From positions 44,787,355 to 44,851,354 of the forward strand of contig NC_016131.3 of the NCBI RefSeq assembly GCF_000005505.3: a stretch of DNA of 64,000 nucleotides, in the 5' to 3' direction. The notes beneath the pieces are model-generated. The model saw nothing but the letters and a program-made list of their open reading frames with translations. It was not told the origin of the DNA and searched no databases. Of the stretch, positions 33,763-50,071 are shown one piece after another; position 1 is the stretch's first letter; each line of letters opens with the position of its first letter. Position numbers and translations under genes: made by a program. Origin of the DNA: Brachypodium distachyon. Taxonomy: Eukaryota > Streptophyta > Magnoliopsida > Poales > Poaceae.

Positions 33763-33858
33763 GGGCGTGGGGCGCGCGGGGACCAAGTTGGGGGCGCCGG
33801 GTTTTACGTGGGGCGTGGGGCGCACGGGGACCAAGTGGGGGGCGGCGGGTTTTACGCG
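33763..33858 (+). repeat. 48-bp tandem duplication, GC-rich
   Basis: Two copies of a 48-bp unit starting GGGCGTGGGGCGC and holding GGGGACCAAGT and CGGGTTTTACG. It lies near the presumed right end of the MULE, in sharp contrast to the AT-rich DNA on either side. Confidence 0.85.
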
Positions 33859-33933
33859 GGGACCAGGAGGGGCGCGGACCAGGATTCTTTGGGTTTCCTT
33901 TTTCGTCCGTGCGGACCGGGGCTTACCGTATAT

Positions 33934-33969
33934 GGCCGTTGGCTGGCTTGGCTTAACCAGCCAACGGCC
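33934..33969. other. Perfect hairpin, 13-bp arms, 10-bp loop
   Basis: GGCCGTTGGCTGG is followed after ten bases by its exact reverse complement CCAGCCAACGGCC. It lies near the presumed MULE right end; it might be part of a terminal structure, but I see no left-hand partner. Confidence 0.8.
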
Positions 33970-34079
33970 GCCCACTAGTCACGTCCAAGAAAAAAAAGCT
34001 TTGTTGCTTCAATTTTAGGACTAGAGGCAAGAAGATGTTATAGATGGAAAAAGGCACGATAGATGGCTTAACGTTGCGG

Positions 34080-35143
34080 CCCTGAGGACTTGGCTCCTGC
34101 TGTTTTCCCGGGAGCTAGATGGAAAAACCTTTCAGTTGCCGACATCCTAGGCCCAAGCAAATGGATGAGGGTGATGAATAGAATGTGCTCACAGGAGGAA
34201 GTGACTCGATTTACCAGATTATGGAGATTGTTTCAGAATGTGAATCTAACCAATGAGGTTGACTCCATTTGCTGGAACATTTTTTTACTACAAGTTTGGT
34301 CAAATTTAAAAAGGTTCACGCTCCACAGTCAACAAAAGTCACGCACATATTTTAGAACGGTGGGACTATCAGGCTTCTCATTCAAAACAGAAATTGGATG
34401 GCGGACAGGTTATTGGCAAGGGGATGGGATCATGATGATACGTGCAAAATATGTGGCCAAGTGATTGAGAGTGATGTGCACTTGATTTTGCAATGTCCCT
34501 TTGCAAAAGAGATCTAGCATCACTTTGATGGTTCCCCATGGAAGAGGTGCTTCGTCCGGCTCTAGCTCCAGCTCCTTAAAAAGACGGTGGAGAAGGATTT
34601 CAAAGTTCAGATCATCCGCTGAGGAAAACAAGAATGCAGCAACTGCTGTCATGCTAGTATACATTGCTTCGCATCTTTTGAAAGAGAGAAGCAGGCGTAT
34701 TTTTTAGGGGAAGAATGCAACGCCGGTTTTTGTTGTAAATTTGATTGGAGACGACCTGCGCCTCCTGGAGGCAGCTTAAGAGAGTTTTCTTCCCTGCTAT
34801 TGGTTTCTTTTCGTTCTTCTTATTTTCCCCAGGAATGCTTGTCCATGTGTATAGTCTTTCCCTCTGCTTGATAAAAATGACAGTGTTATTATAGACTGTA
34901 AAGGCAAGAGCATTACACTTGTAATTTTTGCACCGTAGTGAAACTTGTGCAAACCCGTGCTCCACGGCGGCCTAACTAGTCAAATTTCACCAAATCGATT
35001 TGTGTTTGTTTTCTGTTCTGACGCTTTGAACTGTGTAATTATTTCTCTCTGCTCCCTCTCTATTTCTTGTCCTTTGTTCATGTACAGTATTTGCTTCTCC
35101 TTAATTAATGAAATCAGCGCTGCTGAGTTCATCAAAAAAAAAT
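34080..35143 (+). mobile_element. 5'-truncated LINE (non-LTR retrotransposon) 3' fragment
   Basis: Remnants of the zinc-binding C-terminal part of a plant LINE reverse transcriptase: the QNRNWMADRL-like stretch, then DTCKICGQVIESDVHLILQCPFAKE (about 34,428-34,505) and further on NAATAVMLVYIASHLLKERSRRIF (about 34,636-34,707). Several stops and frameshifts lie between. It ends in TTAATTAATGAAATC and an A-run (35,132-35,143), the usual LINE tail. It sits about 0.5 kb downstream of the phosphatase gene's stop codon. The left end and target duplication were not resolved. Confidence 0.75.
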
Positions 35144-35635
35144 ATCGGACATTCAAACAGTCACTTCACATGTCCACAATGCTTTTTTAGCAGATTCCAG
35201 TCTGTTAGGCAATTGTCAAGTTAAAAGCTTCTGATTCATGTAGATGGATCCATGCAAGCAAGAGCAAAGCTTTCTGCATTCGGAGAACATACAGTTCGTT
35301 TCCGCTGGAAATGCCGCTCTAGTACACAGCTTCAGTACCCAAAAACAATGGTGAATTCCTCGCAAAAGGCAACCAAAAAGGAAAGAAAACCTCTTGCAAT
35401 CCTACCCACAACTTTCTCCGTAGTTCTTCGGATCTGCAGGGACCTCAGCAAAAAACTAGAGCTCTCAACTTTCTTTTTCTTCTTGCGAAGGGTCTCACAT
35501 CACTACGTCATGGATTCACTCTATGGGTTCCAAAAATTATTCACTGCTGAATCGGTTCAGTGCATGGCCGCCGGGAGGGCAGGTTGGGAGATTTACTAGA
35601 GAATATGGGGGGAGGACGGCCGGGGCGAGCGGCAG
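35144..35635. other. 3' flank of the phosphatase gene
   Basis: Downstream of the - strand phosphatase stop codon; it probably includes its 3' UTR. A 115-codon + strand frame (35,252-35,599) has no recognisable domain and I do not call it a gene. Confidence 0.5.
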
Positions 35636-39710
<4,075 letters not shown>

Positions 39711-42700
39711 TCATGGGGTCGAGGGTAGTAATTGGCAGACGATGATTCAATTAGTCCGTGGATGACATTTTTCTCAAGGTCCCAAAATAAATTATCCATG
39801 CGAGTAATCTAATCGTCTCCGCCAGTGTAATTTTTAAAATTCTTTTGGTGCTGCGTGGGCAGAACTCTCACCTCCTCTATCTCTTTTGTCCAACGGTAAG
39901 AAATAATTATAGGTTAACTATTGTTGACGAATCTATGATTTTGTCTCTCAAAGTTTGCGTATACAAAAGGCTTGTCCCGGCGTCAATATAACAAGATGCG
40001 CTAATGTGAATTCACTGTCCATCTCTGGCAAAATGTATGCAAGGTCCATGAGTCCGGCTACAGATTACTCGCTATGTTTCTAAATATAAAATGCTCTAGC
40101 TTTATCATAATTCAAACTTTTAGAGTTTTACCAAGTTTATAGAAAAATATGCCAGATCTACACTTCTAAATCCGCTTTATTAAATCGGTTATCAATTATA
40201 TTGCATAATATACTTATTTGATATCATAGTCGTTAGTATATATTTTAATAAACTTGGTCAATTTTAACAATTTTTACTTAGGATACCTGAACGAGGGTGA
40301 ATTGTACGTGGACTCACATGCGCCCTTTATTTTCAACAATTCAAAATGTGGGTAAAAAGTTCAAACAATTCCAAAAAAATCTCTGATGTAGATGTTAGAA
40401 TAGACTATGCATCTCTAAAGTTTGATGAGAAAATAAGTTGATTCTATTTTGCATGTTAATAACAAGAATGGGGAGTTAAGCCTTCTTTATTTCCCTACGT
40501 TGATCAGAACATTTTAAATTTTTGCATCGAACTAAAAATTTTCACGTAATACTAGATCATTACATGTATGATTTTCGCAAAAATAATTATATCAAACGTA
40601 AAATATATTTATTTATTTTAGCCAGGAGCAGACGCTCCATGAATTTCACCATACCTATCCTTATTCTTGTTTATGTGATTTCTATTTTTAACTGAGTTTT
40701 TCACGATAAAGCAAACCTGACACAAAGAAAAGAATAAGTTAGACTTGCAGTTTTTTATTTTGAGGTTCCATATTAGCACGAAAATTACATTTTTTGTTGA
40801 AAAATATTCACTAAGAGCAAAGTGATTAATTTAACACATTTAGAAAGGATGATGGTTAGAGCTATTGTGGGAGAGAGGATCGATCAAATGCAATACTAAC
40901 AGGTTATAGTGTTAGAAGATGGATCCAAGTGCGGATAGAAGATGCAACGACGACGAGGTCGACTCTAGGTGATGTGGAGAGTCGATACCGACTCGATCTA
41001 CCATTGTTGATGCCCTTAGCTAGGGCCATTTATATGGTGTTTGAGATATGTGCAAGGCAGTTATTGCATACTACGAGTAGAACTCGGGGGTTTTTCCTTT
41101 AAAGAACCGATTACTCGGGGCAGTTAAACCAAGATTTCCTGCAGGTTTCAAGGACATGCTTAAGAGGGAAAACTGTGTGATGGTTGGTGCTAGTGGGATC
41201 TCATAATTCCAAAAGCATCCACTACTTTTGCCTTGATCATAGGGAATTTGTAGGTAGACCTTAGACCTTACATATCGGATGGGAGGGATGATTATTGTTA
41301 GATGGTGGTATAAGCAAAAAGTCAAAACCAAAAATACCTAAATAGGTGTATTTGTGGCTTATAAGGCAAAGGTCAGAAGCCACATTTAAAGCTAACCAGA
41401 GCCTAAAAGCGGGTATAAATGTACAATAAAAGGACGCTAATGAAGAGTTTATCTTTGCTGGGTTTGAGAAAAGAGAAAAGTAGGTTGTTGATTAAGGGCC
41501 GGTTGTAACACGGTTTCCAAAAAACCTTCTAAAAATGCGAGATATCAGTGGCAGAGCCAATGGATTGATGAAGCCTCGCAAAGCACATGTCTTTTTTTCT
41601 GGAGTAGAATTTGCCAACAAAAATCTGTCAATTTAACCATGATGCTTACTTTATGTTAAAGAGAGATGAGCGGGGGAGCCCGGGCAGTTGTCAAGGATAG
41701 CCGGGCGATGGCTCCGCCCATGCGAGATATATACCACCAGACATAGATAACTGAATATAGATAACGTGACAAGGAGATATAACGAGCCGTCCTCGCTCTC
41801 GCTCTGATCGCGCCGATCACTCACTGGCCGGACGGTCCATACTTGCCACGCACGCAGTAAGCTGGCTCTCTCTGTTCTTCTGGTCCATAGCCCCTCGCGG
41901 ATCGACGAAACGATACACACACCACCCACCGATGCCGACAGAGAAACGAACACGGAAATGAACCCGCCATTTTCCAAAACCCGACGTCTCCGGCGACTGG
42001 CGTGCAACTCGCGCGTTCCGCGGTGGTAGGGGAGAGCGAAAACAGCAGCCGTGCCCACGTCATGCATTGCATAAATCCGTACTCCACCACTTTACATTTG
42101 TTGCGTCAAAACGGCTGCTGTTGCGGGACGGCGGCGCGTATCCTGCAGCCTGTGGCAGGTCCAACGACCGAAAACCAGCGGGCAAACTCACGGCCGGCCG
42201 GCCGGTCCGTCACACACGGGCTTTGACGGCTGCCGGACCCAGTTTCTTGGATCTGGAAAGTTTGACTCCCCTGGATCCGGTTGAATCTCCGCATGCAGCT
42301 ACTCGGAAGCTTCACCCCCTGGCCCGTTTGAGTACTACGGAGTAGTACAGTAGTACTCCTACCCGACCCCAGAGTTGAAAAGGTTAAAAGCTTTGACGAG
42401 CACTACTAGGACTTCGATTTCAAGCCTTGTTTCCCAAGTTCAACGTGGCCGTACAACCCGAGAACCGTTGACAACTGGAGGATCGAAGAACGAGCTGGTC
42501 TTTATTTTGTTTTCCCCCTTATTTTTTTTCCTGTTGTACTTCTAGGCAACAAGCAAGAATCGTGGACTTTGCTATGGAAATTAGAATCCCTTTTGATTGT
42601 TGGTCCTGGTGCAAAGCAAGCGAGAGAAAACGTGCATGATACACCGTGGGTTTATTGCACGAAAACGACGTCATTGAATTTGTTGTATATACTCTATCCT

Positions 42701-42840
42701 TTTGGGTGTATACACACAAGGTCTTTCTTAAAATTACTATAGCCAAGAAGAGCCTAATAAAGACCTGCAGGTATTATATTAAAATGCATGCATGTATTGA
42801 CAAATCCTCTCCCTCATACATTGACTAGTCAAAAAACTTG
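39711..42840. other. Upstream region without a recognisable gene
   Basis: AT-rich up to about 41.6 kb, more GC-rich from 41.7 to 42.4 kb. Short frames near 41.65-42.3 kb have no domain. One decayed MITE-like segment is listed separately; otherwise I see nothing I can name. Confidence 0.5.
40070..40290. mobile_element. Decayed mariner/Stowaway-type MITE
   Basis: Contains ACCAAGTTTATAGAAAAATAT and, near the other end, the inverted phrase AATAAACTTGGTCAA. This matches the widespread grass MITE core around TTGACCAAGTTTATAGAAAA. The ends are degraded and no clear target duplication is seen. Confidence 0.5.
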
Positions 42841-42922
42841 CTCCCTCTAATTCTAAATTATTGTCGTTGTTTTAGTTCAAATTTGTACTAAAACAACAAC
42901 AAGAACTTAGAATCGGAGGGAG
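42841..42922. mobile_element. Stowaway MITE, 82 bp
   Basis: Ends CTCCCTC...GAGGGAG with a long fold-back (TTTTAGTTCAAATTTGTACTAAAA in the centre). TA follows on the right; TG precedes on the left, one mutation from TA. Confidence 0.85.
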
Positions 42923-43024
42923 TAGGATTTATAAGATGGACCTTGTATACCGAACGGTGCTCTCTCCTTCCATGTATGTAAGGCAATTCCAAATCTGAGT
43001 TTTTTCAGAAATATAAGGCCAAGT

Positions 43025-43026
<2 letters not shown>

Positions 43027-43071
<45 letters not shown>

Positions 43072-43079
43072 CTCTCTCT
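43027..43079. repeat. (CT)n microsatellite, about 53 bp
   Basis: An almost perfect CT dinucleotide run of about 26 units. Confidence 0.97.
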
Positions 43080-43300
43080 AATTGCTGGTCTTTTGTGTTT
43101 CAAATCCTCATTTTGAAGTATGATCAATGGATGCCTACCATTTCAAATATGTGTTAATTGCAAGTCTCTGAGTTCAAAATCTATTGGTCAAAACAAAACA
43201 AAAAAATTCTTCTAAAATGTGCACCTTTTTCATTTGGCATCTGAAATGTCGAAATAAAGCCTACGTTTATGGAAGGACACGGGAGTTATTTTTTTTAATA

Positions 43301-43413
43301 CTAGCTCAGTTCCATAATTCTTGTCTCAAATTTGCCCAAAAATGAATGTATCTTTTCCTAAAAAGCGTCTAGATACATGTAATATTTCGACAAGAATTAT
43401 GAAAAGGATGGAG
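43301..43413. mobile_element. Stowaway-like MITE, 113 bp
   Basis: Inverted ends around TTCCATAATTCTTGTC and GACAAGAATTATGAAA, with TA on both sides (43,299-43,300 and 43,414-43,415). Confidence 0.85.
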
Positions 43414-45775
43414 TATCATCTTGTCATTGAAATTGTAGTCAAATTGGTAAAAGTCAAAAAAAGAAATCGGCCTTGGGTTAATCAGTTGCCCCGTTCTCGG
43501 CCAGCATTTCATATATGATACGTGGTAGACTATTAATGCCATCCTAGAGGGTTTTCACTATATAAAATAAAATTCTGACCAAAATATCCTGGCTAAGTTA
43601 CTCCAAAATGAGAATTTTGGAAATGCAAAAAATGACAGTATACAAGTAATTAAATGATAAAAGGTGAGAGACTGAGAGTATTACTAAACGGTTGGGGGTA
43701 ACCGAATGTGAACTCGGTTGATGAAGAGGGGGAAAAAAGGACCCTCTTCAAACCAACGGCTTCCGTTTGCTGTTTGCATACGTAACCAATTAACTTCTTG
43801 GTATCGATACTTGGTCAAATAAAAAAAATCTTCTTGGTATCGATTCCATGACGAGACATAGTGCACCGGAGCTGGACTCCTACCAGCAGGAAAGATCCAT
43901 CAGTTCCTTAATAATAAAAAAAATCGAAACTCACGCAAGCAAATAATTGGCTGACACCGTGACAGATCTAAAAACAGTGATAATAATTATTTCTTCCTCT
44001 TTTTACAAAAGAAGGCAATCTTTGTTAGCTCAAAATTATTGCACCACTAACGAAAATTTAAAAGATAAAATCCGGAGGGGTCGTTAACCAAACATTCGCC
44101 TGAGCGTGACCTTTCGTTCAGGGGTTTAGCTCATGTCTTGCCGCATTTGGAGATCGACCCACGGAACCGGCAAGCGACCGACAGCGCGCGCGGGCGGCCC
44201 CATAAAAGGCCAGGCACAATTTTGAGCATATATATCACGTACGTCTGCAAACTGCAAGCTGAGTCACGGACACTAGCATGCAAAATTCGCTTATTTTACT
44301 CTTCAAATCATATTGGCAGGATGGCGGTGAAGTGAAAGCATGTGCGCCATGAACAACCGGCAGGCCCCCAATCCGGCATCAGTACCGTGCGGAGTTCGTT
44401 TCCGCAGCAGATAGATAGAAACTCTAAGTGCTTACATCCGGCGCAATCTCTAACTTTTGAAAGCTTTCGAGTTAGTTTTAGGCTAACCTATTTTGTAAAA
44501 CAAAGTTGTCTTTGATGATCTTGAATAATGCTCCGTGAACGATAAATATGCCGGCTTTCGTTGACAACAGTAGGCCGTACCTAAAAGTCCAAATCGTTGG
44601 GTGTGCACATAATCTAGCTATAGCTACTAGTTGCGAATAATGATTGGTGCAACGGCAAAAACTTGATCAGACGGCTATTGGCGTCGAATGAGAATAGCAA
44701 TGTTTGGTTAGGAAATGTATAGCCTTGAATGTGAGATTTAGTAGACTTCCGTGTCGTCCTAGAAAGGCGACTCGGGAGAGCCAAATCCTAGCCGCCGCCG
44801 TCACCCTCCTTCCATCCATTTTCTCCTTGCCGCTGTTTGAGAAGGATACCGGACAGAACGCGTAACCAATATGAAGTGACTACGGCTATGTCTTCCACCT
44901 TGTGGTTTTCTCGCAAGGAAGATTGTGTGGTTGTCGACATGATGCATATGTGGGTGTGTCTCCAGCGAAGGAGGCGTGGCTCCGCACTATCCATCAGCTA
45001 GCAGTGAAAGAATGTCAAACAGGCCTAATCATCAGATTTGGGTGAAGTGAGGCAATTTGCCAGAAGAATTGTGATTTTGCGAGCAAATTACCGAAATCTG
45101 TGACTTCGTAACAAGCATGCCCTAAAAACTGTTGTTCTGTGAAATTTAATCTTTTTGTGTGGATCCGAGGTTGTGTGGTTCCAAGGACAAACGACATACA
45201 CAAACAATCGGTGGTCTTTTTTGTTCTTAACGGAAAGCTGCACCCGGCCAAGCAGAGGACACCAAGGCAGTCGTTAAGACACATGAGGGTACAAGTTACA
45301 ATTATTACCTGAGGGATAATGTCAAACCGCTAATAGTTCCAAGGCAAAACTTGTCAATATGTAGACGTGCTACTCTGAGACTCTTAGACTTTCCCTACAA
45401 AATTATCCAGTCTGTCTACCATTTTGCATGGTACGTCAAGCAAGCCCTACGTGTTGATCGAAGCAGTACACACTCCTGTTGGGAAAGCCTGCGCTCGCTC
45501 TCAATTGCCCATTGGTGGCCAAGATGAGAATTCGGATTCGGTCGGACGGTACGAAATGGTATAGCGTCACGTTGTTGTAAAGTATAAGATGCCCTAGTCT
45601 ACGGAGGTGTCAGCCTGCAAAAGTCAAAAAAAGAAAAACTCTTGCTCAAAGTAGTCTAGAGTCCTCTTGCGTGTACACTCTGCCAAAACCATGTTAACAT
45701 GATTAACTGACATGGAACAGCACGGTTTAAGAGAGATTGAATAATGTGATGTACCGTCTAGATCCGGGTTTATAA
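43414..45775. other. Non-genic stretch
   Basis: Mixed AT-rich sequence with no frame showing a domain and no repeat I recognise. Confidence 0.45.
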
Positions 45776-46087
45776 GGGCAGCTCCGGCTGAACCACCTAA
45801 ATCGGACACAAAAGGTGATCTATTTTGGTTCGTTTGCGTCACTGTCCGGATATCCCAGAGGACTTTGTCAGGCATGTGTCCGTTTGGATCTGCTAGTGCC
45901 CCCAACACGGTCACCTATTTGATCTATATTATTATTTAATTTTGGTCACATACAGACGGGACAAGGGAGAAAAAGGGAGCATGAGAGCGGACGGCCGTCA
46001 AAATGGGTCGCTGTGTTTGGGGCGTGCTTTTGTCCATATGGATTGAAACTGACCAGTCCGGTCCAAAATGCGTCTCCGGAGATGCCC
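45776..46087. mobile_element. Tourist (PIF/Harbinger-type) MITE, 312 bp
   Basis: Inverted ends GGGCAGCTCCGG and (reverse complement of the right end) GGGCATCTCCGG, one mismatch in 12. The 3-bp duplication TAA lies at 45,773-45,775 and 46,088-46,090, the target size of PIF/Harbinger elements. Confidence 0.85.
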
Positions 46088-46554
46088 TAAGACACATGCA
46101 TGTATTTGATCAATTAAATATATATTATATTGCAGAAAAAGTATACCATTAGATCTGTGACAGAGAAAACCTTTTAGTGATATTTTTTCGGGTGTGTGGC
46201 TATACATATGACGTCTGTTCTTATGGAAAAAACTTAAATTTAAATTGACGAATCAAAACCATTAATTGGATCAGTATCTATATGACATTTTACTGTTCCT
46301 TTTTTTCATATTTGGTTTTAAATCTTAAAGCATAAACCATATCCACCAGCCAAAGAGTTAACTTAAAAAATCAGGTGACATAAATATAGCAGACCGTATT
46401 TTTGTTGTCATAACTTATATTTCGTTGGATAATCTAATAATTTTGGAACCTGCACAAGCTTTATAAACCGAACGAAGATAGCACATACTTCAGTGAGTAA
46501 ATTTTTGCAATCCTCTAAGTCTCTAACCAATTACTAAACCAGGACTAGAACTTA

Positions 46555-46648
46555 CTCCCTCCGATCCATTAAAGGTGTCGTCCATTTCGTACAAAATTTG
46601 TACTAACTTAGTACAAAACGGACGACACTTTTTATGGATCGGAAGGAG
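46555..46648. mobile_element. Stowaway MITE, 94 bp
   Basis: Ends CTCCCTCCGATCCAT and ATGGATCGGAAGGAG with an internal fold-back (GTCGTCCATTTCGTAC...). TA on the left (46,553-46,554), TG on the right. Confidence 0.88.
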
Positions 46649-49600
46649 TGCATTTCCCCCCCTCCAAGCTCTAACTATGTACTTGCCGAAAAATTGTAGA
46701 AATTAAACGAGAGCATAATGCAATATTTTCTTACTAATAATAAAACCGAAAGTTACAAGGCGGGGATACAGCCATACAGGAAGGCCATTGCTTGTGCGCC
46801 ATGAAAATAATAATGTGTAATCACTTGTCTCCTCTTTTTTCTCCTCCTTTGATCCAAACCGGCCACCTGCATACTTTTTTCCATCACATCGTGCAGCTTT
46901 TGGAGCCAAAGATTTGAGTGCCTTCCATGCATGCATCCGATGCGCCTAAGATGGCTGCCTCGTGCAGTTTCATCATTCGTACGCAGATTAATTGTTCGGT
47001 CCACGACTACGAGAGATGCCATGGAGAATGGAGTAAGAAGAAAGAGAAAAAGGAGGCTAAAGAGATAGAGCGCGCTTTTTCAGGAGTGAGAGGTCCTTAT
47101 CATTGGCGAAGAAAGATATGCGAAAGAAGAGCTCAACGTTGGATGTACTAGCCCCCCTAGACCCCTCGTTAACGTGCGGTCGAGCAGAGGCGAACAGAGG
47201 CCGCGAGGAATCGAACATGAACTAAAGGAGAGAGAAAGTGGCCCGAAATGATTGAGTGAGTGACCCTAGCCGTCGGTCAGCTGATCCCAGTGCTGATCAG
47301 CCGCCCTCCCAACAATCAGATCTGATCCAAGTGCTGATCGCACGCCCTCCCAACAATTTTCTTATGTGTTTGCAACATTGTGTTACCAACTTCACCTGAG
47401 GAGCTAGCTGGTGGTGTCGCCTGAGGCCATGTCCAGCACTCCAGCTGCAAGTTGAAAGCTATGTGTAGGTCCTCAATCTTGGAAGTGCAGCCACTGATGG
47501 CGATGCTTGGGGCAATGTGGCAGCGTCTGGTGTGGTGGCGCAGTCTGTTGCTACTATCAATTCTGAGGTGACACGTGGGCGGTAGGCTAGGAGCGGTGTT
47601 TTTTTTTTCAGCTTGTTGTCATTTTGAGTAGTAATGACTAATATTTTTTCGCTATTTGCGATTCCAATAATATCATGGTTATGTGCCGGTTGATGCAAAT
47701 GCTGGAGGAACGTTCTTCTTTAAAAAAAAAGTTTGCAACATTGTTGCGATTATTATTTTTATGCCTTGTCAAAACATACAAATAAACTTGCAATATCTCA
47801 GACACTTCAATGCAGGAATTTTGCTTTACTTATGCAACAAATGTTCATTAGTTGCAAAGAAATTATCGTGAACATAGGTAACAACATTCCCAACATCGAA
47901 AACATGCATATGCAACAAATGAAAAACATGTTTGCAATAGTTGCAAATAGACTCATAAAATCGTCACAATATCTTGGTTCTGTGTATGCAACACAACATA
48001 TAGGAGTTTGCAGCATATCGAAACAACCTTCTCGGCACAAAAAGTTTCCAAATTGAGTAACCTTTCACAATCAACAATGAGGCGCCCTGACTCCATCGGT
48101 TCGGATTCGTCGGCCCGCCGAAGCCTCGTTAGAGTCAAATTGGACGACCACTGACCCATGCCCATGGCTTGGCACCATGGAGTATCATCATCTAGCTAGC
48201 TCCATTTTGAGGGCATCTATGGCGCTAGGAGCAAGATGAATCAATGTGGAAAGTCACCGTTGTAGGGGTGGAGATGAAGAGAGGTAAAGGAGAAGAATAT
48301 ATATATGAGGAGGATGACATGCATGGCGCCCTTGAGGAAGACGATAAAGAGAGCACATGAATGAGGGACGGGATGGCGCGAGGAGCACGTGTGAGCGCAC
48401 CCGGCTGAATGCAAAAACCGCACCGCCATTGCATGTATGCCCAAACACATGTGCCACGTCGGTGATCGACGTGTCCGGTCAACAGTAGTTAACTCCAGTT
48501 TCTCCAAACTCCAGACTCTATAAACTAATTTAGAGTCTGACCAAGTTTATAAAAAAATCTATCAGTTCTATAACTCTAAATTAGTTTATTAAGCTCCATC
48601 TTTTTTTCTATAATTCACCAAAGCTGTTTATCACCAATTTATCGAAGAAAATATACTTATCTTTAGAAAATATACTTAAATTAGTGTATTAAGCTCTCAA
48701 AATATCTATCTCCGAAATATACTTATTTGATATTGTACTCCATGCTGGAATATCCTTGTCCTCTATCCATTTCATTGTCAAGAGGCTTCAGAGCATATCT
48801 GACTATTCCTTTGGACAGACTCCTTTTTACCTGGCAAGAGACGTCTGTGCCTGGCCGCTGTACACCAGTGTGGCCATAGACGGTCGGGGAAGAGCTGCGC
48901 CAGAACGATTGGACAGCAAAGGAAAGAAAACTGTAGCAAACACCTAGCTAGCAGCCTCCAATCCTACCGCTGCTGTCTACTGCAGAAATTTCCAGCAATT
49001 CCATCATTGATATTGCTGTGCAAGCAACTTGCAAGTAATAAAGCAGTGCCTTTCAACTTTTCAAGTCTTCAGTAGCCAGGCACGAAACGATGCGACCGAG
49101 GTCGTTCCGGCTTAGAAACTTTGTGTGTAGTCCAATTCCGACACTTCAGATTCAGAAGAGATGCATCAGAGTCTCTAAATCTTGTACTGCATGCCCTTGT
49201 AGAATCGCACCTTGCGTAGATATATGCGTTTAATGAAGTAAGACGGGTTTTTTCCTTGCAGGCCCATTTTTTTTAAGTAAGATCATTTAACTATTTATTA
49301 GACGACCGAGAAAAAACTATTTCTCAGATGATAACAAACTTTCAATTCAATCATTGAGATTCGTGTAAGATTAATATATGTCCGATTGATAAAAATAATT
49401 TCATTGAATGGTTACGATTGTCGACTGATAAATAATTATTTTTTAATTGACCAAGAAATAGACACTCGTTAAGAAACTGCATGAATGGGATGCACAAGAG
49501 GTTACAATGCCACAATCATTTTATAAATTGTCCATCCATCGATCCACGGCAAGTTCTTCGCTGGATTACATTAAGGAACAATATATAATAGGTTGGTGGA

Positions 49601-50071
49601 AACAAGAATAAAGGGGGGGGACTGGACGGGGCAGATCGACCGCGCGTTTGCGCTGAGCAAAAAGGCGCCGGGGAGGAAACAAAGTACAGATGCTGACTGC
49701 AGGGAGATCCGCACATTGAAGAGAATATTCTTCGGCAGAATCATTGCCACTTTTTCTGGTGAAAAGAAAAGTCGGCCGAGGTATTTTTCTGCGAGGGAGA
49801 GTTTTTGGAGCTTATGGCGAGAAGGACGACAGGAACCTCCCACCTTGTAAAAGCTCATGCATATGCTTTGTACTCCTCAAGCAGTTTAATTAGGCAAAAG
49901 GTTGCGTTCATGTTTTAAGAAGTGGGACTACAACTGTAAGCGATGTTTTCCCTTCAGTTTTGGACCAGCAAATAAACTAGGCAGACGAGAACCAACTTGT
50001 CGTCAAGCCATTTGCGAGACGTAGAAATATTAGTCTTTTATTATTTTTAAGAAAGCGATAAGTGCTCCGGT
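46649..50071. other. Non-genic stretch
   Basis: No coding frame with a recognisable domain. Holds a decayed MITE (48,500-48,740) and, at about 47,720-48,060, AT-rich sequence with scattered TTGCAA/GCAACA words. Otherwise nothing I can name. Confidence 0.45.
48500..48740. mobile_element. Decayed mariner/Stowaway-type MITE
   Basis: Shares GACCAAGTTTATAAAAAAAT with the segment at 40,070-40,290, and the ATACTTATTTGATAT phrase recurs in both. Ends degraded. Confidence 0.5.

Larger units (their letters stand above)
24991..34020. mobile_element. Decayed Mutator-like element with convergent Ulp1-protease and FAR1-type transposase genes
   Basis: Between element E and a LINE lie two broken genes pointing at each other, a Ulp1-like cysteine protease (+) and a MULE transposase (-). 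This gene content matches the known class of plant MULEs that carry ULP-like genes (Kaonashi-type). Most of the region, exons, introns and flanks alike, is rich in GTTGC/GCAAC. I could not identify terminal inverted repeats or a 9-bp target duplication. The left end is set by the LTR of E, which seems to have inserted into the protease gene, so the element probably continues left of the window. Confidence 0.7.

Noticed and set aside
45624..45914. 96-codon - strand frame
   Set aside because: Mostly inside the Tourist MITE at 45,776-46,087; no domain.
47683..48060. Possible extra fragment of the GTTGC-rich MULE
   Set aside because: Only scattered TTGCAA/GCAACA words; I could not align it with the MULE and found no coding remnant.
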